Source: Corynebacterium sp. | GTDB taxonomy: Bacteria > Actinomycetota > Actinomycetes > Mycobacteriales > Mycobacteriaceae | DNA length: 29,382 nt | Reading direction: 5' to 3' | NCBI RefSeq assembly: GCF_030826625.1 | Contig: NZ_JAPJNQ010000020.1 | Span: forward strand, 1 to 29,382 | Notes under the pieces: generated by a model | What the model was told of the DNA's origin: nothing | Seen by the model: the letters and a program-made list of their open reading frames with translations, nothing else | Databases searched by the model: none | Part shown: piece after piece, positions 25,210 through 29,382 of the stretch | How the letters are laid out: every line of letters starts with the position of its first letter | Numbering within the stretch: the stretch's first letter is position 1 | Position numbers and translations under genes: made by a program

Positions 25210-26862
25210 TTAATAAAAATTCCGCACCTTGGCAAAGACTTCCGGCCACCGCTTTTCCAAACGCTTCGCGGCCGCAGCATGTCCCAGCCAAAGCCCAACC
25301 AGCGCAACAAACAGGCTCAGGACAACCCCAGCCCAGAACAACGTCGGCAAGCCGGACAGCCGTGTGACACCACCATCATCGAGGTTCATGCCAACAATCA
25401 TCATGATAATCCCCGGCGCGAGCGGCAACCACACCAAGAACACAGATGCGAGCATCATGATCAGCGCTCCAACGGAAAAACCCGATTTATCCTTCATCGG
25501 GTTGGTGCCCGGCGCGGAAACCTGAAACGGATTCCACACTGCCAACAGCGCCGCCAACCCCGCATTCAGCAACACCGCCGAGCCCGCGATCACCGCGAGC
25601 ACCACCACAGTGGTTAGCTCGGTACCCAGCATCGCCAAAACCACCAGGTAGATCACCAAGGTCGGCAGAGTCAGCAGCAACACTGCCTGCGTGCGTGCCC
25701 ACAATAGCGTGCGCGGCGCCAGTCCAGCACTCATGTGCACCCAGTTCGACGGCCCGTCATAACCCAACGCATTCGCGGTCATACCCGCTGCAAACAACAC
25801 GAAAAACAGCACCGCGACATAGGCCATACCAGACTGACCATTAGTCGCTCCCAGTGCCAGCACCATCACCAAAAACAGTGGCATGACCATCAGGCTGTAG
25901 GTAAAGCGAATATCGCGGCGCCAATACCGCAAGGTCAGAGAGAACACTGCCCCGCTTGCCGACGCCCGCACCCCCGGCAACAAGACACTTCCTGCCTCAG
26001 ACCCGGTGGCTGCCGCCCCGGAATCGCCGGTCACGGTCTGCGCATTACGCCGCAGCGCCCAGCGCCACATGCGCCACGCCACCGCTACCGTCACTGCTGC
26101 AATCGCAGCCTGTAGCAGCGCGGTTACCCAGTGATCCTGCAGCACTGCGACCGCCGCACCTGGTGCCGCACCAAACGGAGTCCATGCCACAAGTGCCAGC
26201 AAAGTATCCCACGGCAGCGAAAACTCCGAACTGCCATTGACAACAACGTTGAAACCGAAGATCGCCACGATGAAGCCCAGGGCGCTAACCATCGCAATTT
26301 TCTCACTGTTCTTGCGGTTTCCTACGCTTCCCAGCAACTTTGCCAAGGCTTCCCCACCAGCAACCGTAATCACCAGTGAAACCAGCACAGCCGGTATCCA
26401 CACCGCGATGCCCCATCCGCTGCCGTGCTGCACCAAACCAACGGCACCAAGCACGATCATCACCAATGAGTTAAAAATCGCCAGCACGCCCCGCACCGTC
26501 AACAGCGAGGTCACCGCCGTGCCCCGCAACATCACTGTTTCCGTCAGCGGCAGCACCGCCATTCGTGCGGGATCAACTTGGTTCTCTCCGGCCGGCATGA
26601 ATAACGCTGCCAGCCAGTAGCCCACAGTGCCAGCAGCGAGGCTATAGACCATGGGCATGAAATTCCCATCGGCGGCCCCCAGCAGCGTAAATGCGCCGAG
26701 ACCAACCAGCCCCATCAATGAATAAAACGCGACTATTATGGCGATGAAAATTTGCGAAGTATTCGTACTGAAATGCCGCTTCCACAATTTCCAGTGCAAG
26801 CTGGTAAATACTCGTAGCGACGGTTGCGCTGCTGTGTGGGTGATTGGTGCTGTGCGGGTCAC
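25210..26862 (-). CDS. ABC-2 type transporter permease
   Basis: The 550-residue protein has about 12 hydrophobic segments in two halves (about 40-245 and 305-540), joined by a polar loop near 270-300. The size and layout fit ABC-2 type exporters with a fused or doubled permease. Its GTG start overlaps the ATPase stop (GTGA), so the two are translationally coupled and form one exporter. No substrate can be named. It is followed by a clear terminator, which separates it from the anchored-repeat locus. Confidence 0.85.
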   Translation of the reverse strand: MTRTAPITHTAAQPSLRVFTSLHWKLWKRHFSTNTSQIFIAIIVAFYSLMGLVGLGAFTLLGAADGNFMPMVYSLAAGTVGYWLAALFMPAGENQVDPARMAVLPLTETVMLRGTAVTSLLTVRGVLAIFNSLVMIVLGAVGLVQHGSGWGIAVWIPAVLVSLVITVAGGEALAKLLGSVGNRKNSEKIAMVSALGFIVAIFGFNVVVNGSSEFSLPWDTLLALVAWTPFGAAPGAAVAVLQDHWVTALLQAAIAAVTVAVAWRMWRWALRRNAQTVTGDSGAAATGSEAGSVLLPGVRASASGAVFSLTLRYWRRDIRFTYSLMVMPLFLVMVLALGATNGQSGMAYVAVLFFVLFAAGMTANALGYDGPSNWVHMSAGLAPRTLLWARTQAVLLLTLPTLVIYLVVLAMLGTELTTVVVLAVIAGSAVLLNAGLAALLAVWNPFQVSAPGTNPMKDKSGFSVGALIMMLASVFLVWLPLAPGIIMMIVGMNLDDGGVTRLSGLPTLFWAGVVLSLFVALVGLWLGHAAAAKRLEKRWPEVFAKVRNFY

Positions 26863-27818
26863 TGCTGCGCCTCCTTATTGCTATCGGCAGCGTTATTGCT
26901 ATCGACAGCGTCGACACTAGAGCTGCCCTGTCCCGCGCCAGCTAGCCACTCCAGTGAGCCTTCCGCCAAATGGCGCCCACCGACCAGTTCCACAAAACGC
27001 TCGCTCAAACTGGAACCAGCGCGCACCTCATCCAACGTGCCGTCGGCAAGCACCTGGTTCTTGCCGATCACCGCGACGTGATCACACAACGCTTCCACCG
27101 TTTCCATCACATGCGAAGACATAATCACCGTGCCGGAGCTGGCAACATAGGCTTGCAAGATCTCGCGGATGGTGGTCGCAGAAACCGGGTCGACGGCCTC
27201 AAAAGGCTCGTCGAGAATCAGAATATCCGGACGGTGCAACAGTGCCCCGGCCAGCAGAATCTTTTTGGTCATGCCTGCGGAATAATCGACGATCAACTTG
27301 CTGGAAGAATCAGCCAGGTCCAACGCATCCAGCAACTCACGGGAACGCTGCGCCACCGTGGGCTCGTCGATTCCGCGTAGAAGGCCCAGGTAATGCAAGT
27401 ATTCCTGTCCGGATAGGCGATCAAAGACGGGCAAACCGTCGGCAAGCATCCCGTAAGCAGCTTTCGCAGAATTGGCCTCCGCCGTACTACCCCACACGTT
27501 GTGCCCACACACCAGCGCGGTACCGGCATCGGGGCGCAGCAGACCTGTAGCCATCAGCACGGTGGTCGTCTTACCCGAACCATTCGGGCCGACGAGGCCG
27601 TAAAAGCTACCGCGCGGAACCCGAAGATTAATATCCCGCACGACGACCTTGCCGCTGTAAGACTTGCTCAAACCTTGCAGCTGTAGCGCAGCATTTTCGT
27701 GTAGTGCGGCGTTCTGGTTAGGTCCTGATCCGGACGGCAGGTGAGAAGCAGATGATTCAGATTGCACAGAAGAACGCCCACCGGAGGCAGGACCGGCGGG
27801 CACTGTTGGGTCAATCAT
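26859..27818 (-). CDS. ABC-2 type transporter ATP-binding protein
   Basis: In this 319-residue ATPase, Walker A is GPNGSGKT (77-84), the signature is the degenerate YSAGMTKK (179-186) often seen in exporters of this class, Walker B is ILILDEP (199-205) and the switch histidine is H236. At the Q-loop position it reads GMLADG (123-128) rather than a glutamine. The first 42 residues are polar and low-complexity and precede the normal start of the domain. The last 30 residues are Ser/Asn/Asp-rich and include a short repeat (DSNNAADSN). No strong ribosome binding site is seen before the ATG, so the leader is unusual. It is translationally coupled to the permease. Confidence 0.92.
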   Translation of the reverse strand: MIDPTVPAGPASGGRSSVQSESSASHLPSGSGPNQNAALHENAALQLQGLSKSYSGKVVVRDINLRVPRGSFYGLVGPNGSGKTTTVLMATGLLRPDAGTALVCGHNVWGSTAEANSAKAAYGMLADGLPVFDRLSGQEYLHYLGLLRGIDEPTVAQRSRELLDALDLADSSSKLIVDYSAGMTKKILLAGALLHRPDILILDEPFEAVDPVSATTIREILQAYVASSGTVIMSSHVMETVEALCDHVAVIGKNQVLADGTLDEVRAGSSLSERFVELVGGRHLAEGSLEWLAGAGQGSSSVDAVDSNNAADSNKEAQQ

Positions 27819-27843
27819 GATTAGGCTAGGCTTTCTACTTGAG

Positions 27844-27871
27844 ATAATAGCTTCAACCCAAAGCCTAGCAA
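27844..27871 (-). promoter_or_regulatory. Probable promoter of the ABC-2 operon
   Basis: On the minus strand TTGCTA (27866-27871), 16 bases and TATTAT (27844-27849) lie about 25 bases before the ATG, which implies a leader of about 20 bases. The region is shared with the divergent symporter gene, for which I found no convincing promoter. Confidence 0.5.
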
Positions 27872-27917
27872 CCCAGCAGAGAAATAAATAGGGTGCTGTG
27901 CGTATTCTCTGTAGCTT

Positions 27918-29363
27918 ATGGCAGACAATTCATTCGCGGATTCACTCCAGAACGTTCTGGATAGCATCGACAAGTTCATTTGGAGCCAGTGGTTCCTCAT
28001 TCCCCTGCTGTTATTCACTGGCTTGTGGCTCACGATCCGGCTGCGTGGCGTGCAATTTCGTAAACTCGGGGTGGCGCTGCGCCACGGCTTCATTGACCGT
28101 AATGACGCGGCTGGCGCAGGCGACATCACGCAATACCAGGCGCTAACCACTGCCCTCGCCGCCACCGTCGGCGTGGGAAATATCGTCGGTGTGGCCACGG
28201 CGATCTCCATTGGTGGGCCGGGTGCTCTGTTCTGGATGTGGATCACCGGGTTGCTGGGTATGGCCTCGAAGTATTCAGAGGCGTTTTTAGGTGTGCGTTT
28301 CCGTGTGGCCGATGCAAAGGGCAAAGTCTCGGGCGGCCCGCAGCGCTACCTCTCCCAGGGAATCCCCGGCGGGTTCGGTAAATTCTTGGCCTGGTTCTTC
28401 ACCATCGCAGCGATCATTGCTTCGTTCGGTATTGGAAACCTCACCCAGGGCAATGCCGTCGCCGCTGGTTTGGAAAACACCTTTGATGTGAGTCCCACGG
28501 TTACCGGTGTCATCATGTTCGTGCTTATCGGTGCGGTTCTGCTTGGGGGCATCGGCTCTATCGGCAAGGTCACTTCGGCTTTTGTTCCATTGATGATCAT
28601 TATTTACCTGACCGGCGGGATCATTGTGCTGGTCATGCACGCCAGCGAAATTCCGGCGGCTTTCGCCATGATCTTTAACGACGCGTTCACTGGTACCTCT
28701 GCCACCGGCGGGTTCCTCGGGGCGGGAATAATCCTGGCAATGCAGATGGGTGTCGCCCGCGGTATCTTCTCTAACGAATCCGGCATGGGTTCTGCGGCGA
28801 TTGCTGCCGCGGCTGCCAAGACCACGCACCCGGTGCGCCAGGGCTTGGTTTCTATGACCCAAACCTTCATCGACACCATCATCGTGGTCACCATGACCGG
28901 ACTAGTCATCGTGACCACCGGGGTGTGGGAAGCCGGCGAGAGCAATGCAGCCAACATGACTGCCGACGCATTTAGCGCAGGCATCGGCTCCGATTGGGGT
29001 GGCACGATCGTCTCGCTGTCGGTGGTGTTCTTCGCGTTTTCGACGATCCTGGGTTGGTCCTATTACGGAGAGCGCAGCGCCGAGCGGGCCTTCGGCGCCT
29101 GGGCTTCTGTTCCCTACCGCATGGTGTTTACCTGCGTAATCTATGTCGGCGCAACCACCGAGATTGGCTTGGCGTGGACCTTCGCGGATATCGCGAACGG
29201 TCTGATGGCAATACCAAACCTGATTGGCCTGCTGCTGTTATCCGGGCTCGTCGCCCGTGAGACGAAGGCCTATTTAGATTTCGATCCGACGCTGCGGGCG
29301 CAGCCGGTGGATATAGAAAACTTCCTCGTGCAGACGAAAAACCCCTGGCGCAGTAGGTTTTAA
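27918..29363 (+). CDS. Sodium:alanine symporter, AGCS family
   Basis: AGCS proteins import alanine or glycine with sodium. This protein is 481 residues, normal for the family, with about ten to eleven membrane segments. The family signature GVGNIVGVATAISIGGPGA (82-100) is present. Other family blocks are GGPQRYL, FGIGNLTQGNAVA, and ARGIFSNESGMGSAAIA. The ATG at 27918 gives a normal family N-terminus (LDSIDKFIWSQW). No clear Shine-Dalgarno sequence precedes it. It is transcribed away from the ABC-2 operon. The stop lies 19 bases before the window end, so any terminator is outside. Confidence 0.95.
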   Translation: MADNSFADSLQNVLDSIDKFIWSQWFLIPLLLFTGLWLTIRLRGVQFRKLGVALRHGFIDRNDAAGAGDITQYQALTTALAATVGVGNIVGVATAISIGGPGALFWMWITGLLGMASKYSEAFLGVRFRVADAKGKVSGGPQRYLSQGIPGGFGKFLAWFFTIAAIIASFGIGNLTQGNAVAAGLENTFDVSPTVTGVIMFVLIGAVLLGGIGSIGKVTSAFVPLMIIIYLTGGIIVLVMHASEIPAAFAMIFNDAFTGTSATGGFLGAGIILAMQMGVARGIFSNESGMGSAAIAAAAAKTTHPVRQGLVSMTQTFIDTIIVVTMTGLVIVTTGVWEAGESNAANMTADAFSAGIGSDWGGTIVSLSVVFFAFSTILGWSYYGERSAERAFGAWASVPYRMVFTCVIYVGATTEIGLAWTFADIANGLMAIPNLIGLLLLSGLVARETKAYLDFDPTLRAQPVDIENFLVQTKNPWRSRF

Positions 29364-29382
29364 CCGACACGCAATGCTGCTA

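Noticed and set aside
27821..27839. DtxR-like half site (TTAGGCTAGGCT) before the ABC-2 ATPase
   Set aside because: Only the left half fits (12 of 19 positions overall) and the right half is lost; this is too weak to claim.
27821..28324. 167-codon minus-strand frame over the symporter start
   Set aside because: It overlaps the intact AGCS gene and the promoter of the ABC-2 operon; its composition is that of an antisense shadow.

Overview
The window reads as chromosomal DNA of a Corynebacterium or a close relative. The evidence is a narKGHJI cluster in actinobacterial order, an anchored-repeat metal ABC locus typical of actinobacteria, corynebacterial-type regulatory sites (DtxR-, GlxR- and Zur-like) and moderately high G+C coding DNA. 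All names come from reading the proteins; no database search was run.

Layout. 1-391: wreck of an IS3-family insertion sequence. 424-681: small three-helix membrane protein of unknown function. 968-9353 (minus): respiratory nitrate reductase operon narK-narG-narH-narJ-narI, followed by a terminator at 823-856. 9354-9582: divergent control region with a DtxR-like box, a CRP/GlxR-like half-conserved box and a separate dyad. 9583-10062 (plus): MoaB/Mog-type molybdopterin adenylyltransferase, which would supply the Mo cofactor for NarG. 10106-11105 (minus): Fic-domain gene broken by a frameshift and apparent deletion.

11405-24938 (minus) is the most unusual part: 13.5 kb of eight genes built around the actinobacterial surface domain known as 'choice-of-anchor M' (the TIGR03769-type repeat). 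In transcription order these are two large paralogous surface proteins, a two-domain surface protein, a metal-type substrate-binding protein with an inserted anchor-M module, a one-domain surface protein, the ABC ATPase, the ABC-3 permease and a further one-domain surface protein. Nine copies of the module can be counted. All nine carry an HxH motif and, in normal or displaced position, an (x)HxD motif, which suggests that the module itself binds metal. In two copies the halves of the module appear in swapped order. The two large paralogs share a matching promoter (TTGCAA, 17 bp, TATTTT) with a Zur-box-like dyad over the -35 region. My reading is a zinc- (or manganese-) capture relay running from membrane-tethered surface proteins to the binding protein and then the ABC permease. 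The families are known by name; the function is inferred.

25210-27818 (minus): an ABC-2 type exporter pair (ATPase, then permease) with its own promoter and terminator. 27918-29363 (plus): a sodium:alanine symporter of the AGCS family. Non-coding gaps of roughly 230-300 bases lie at 686-967, 9354-9582, 11106-11404 and 24939-25209; their contents are listed as features.
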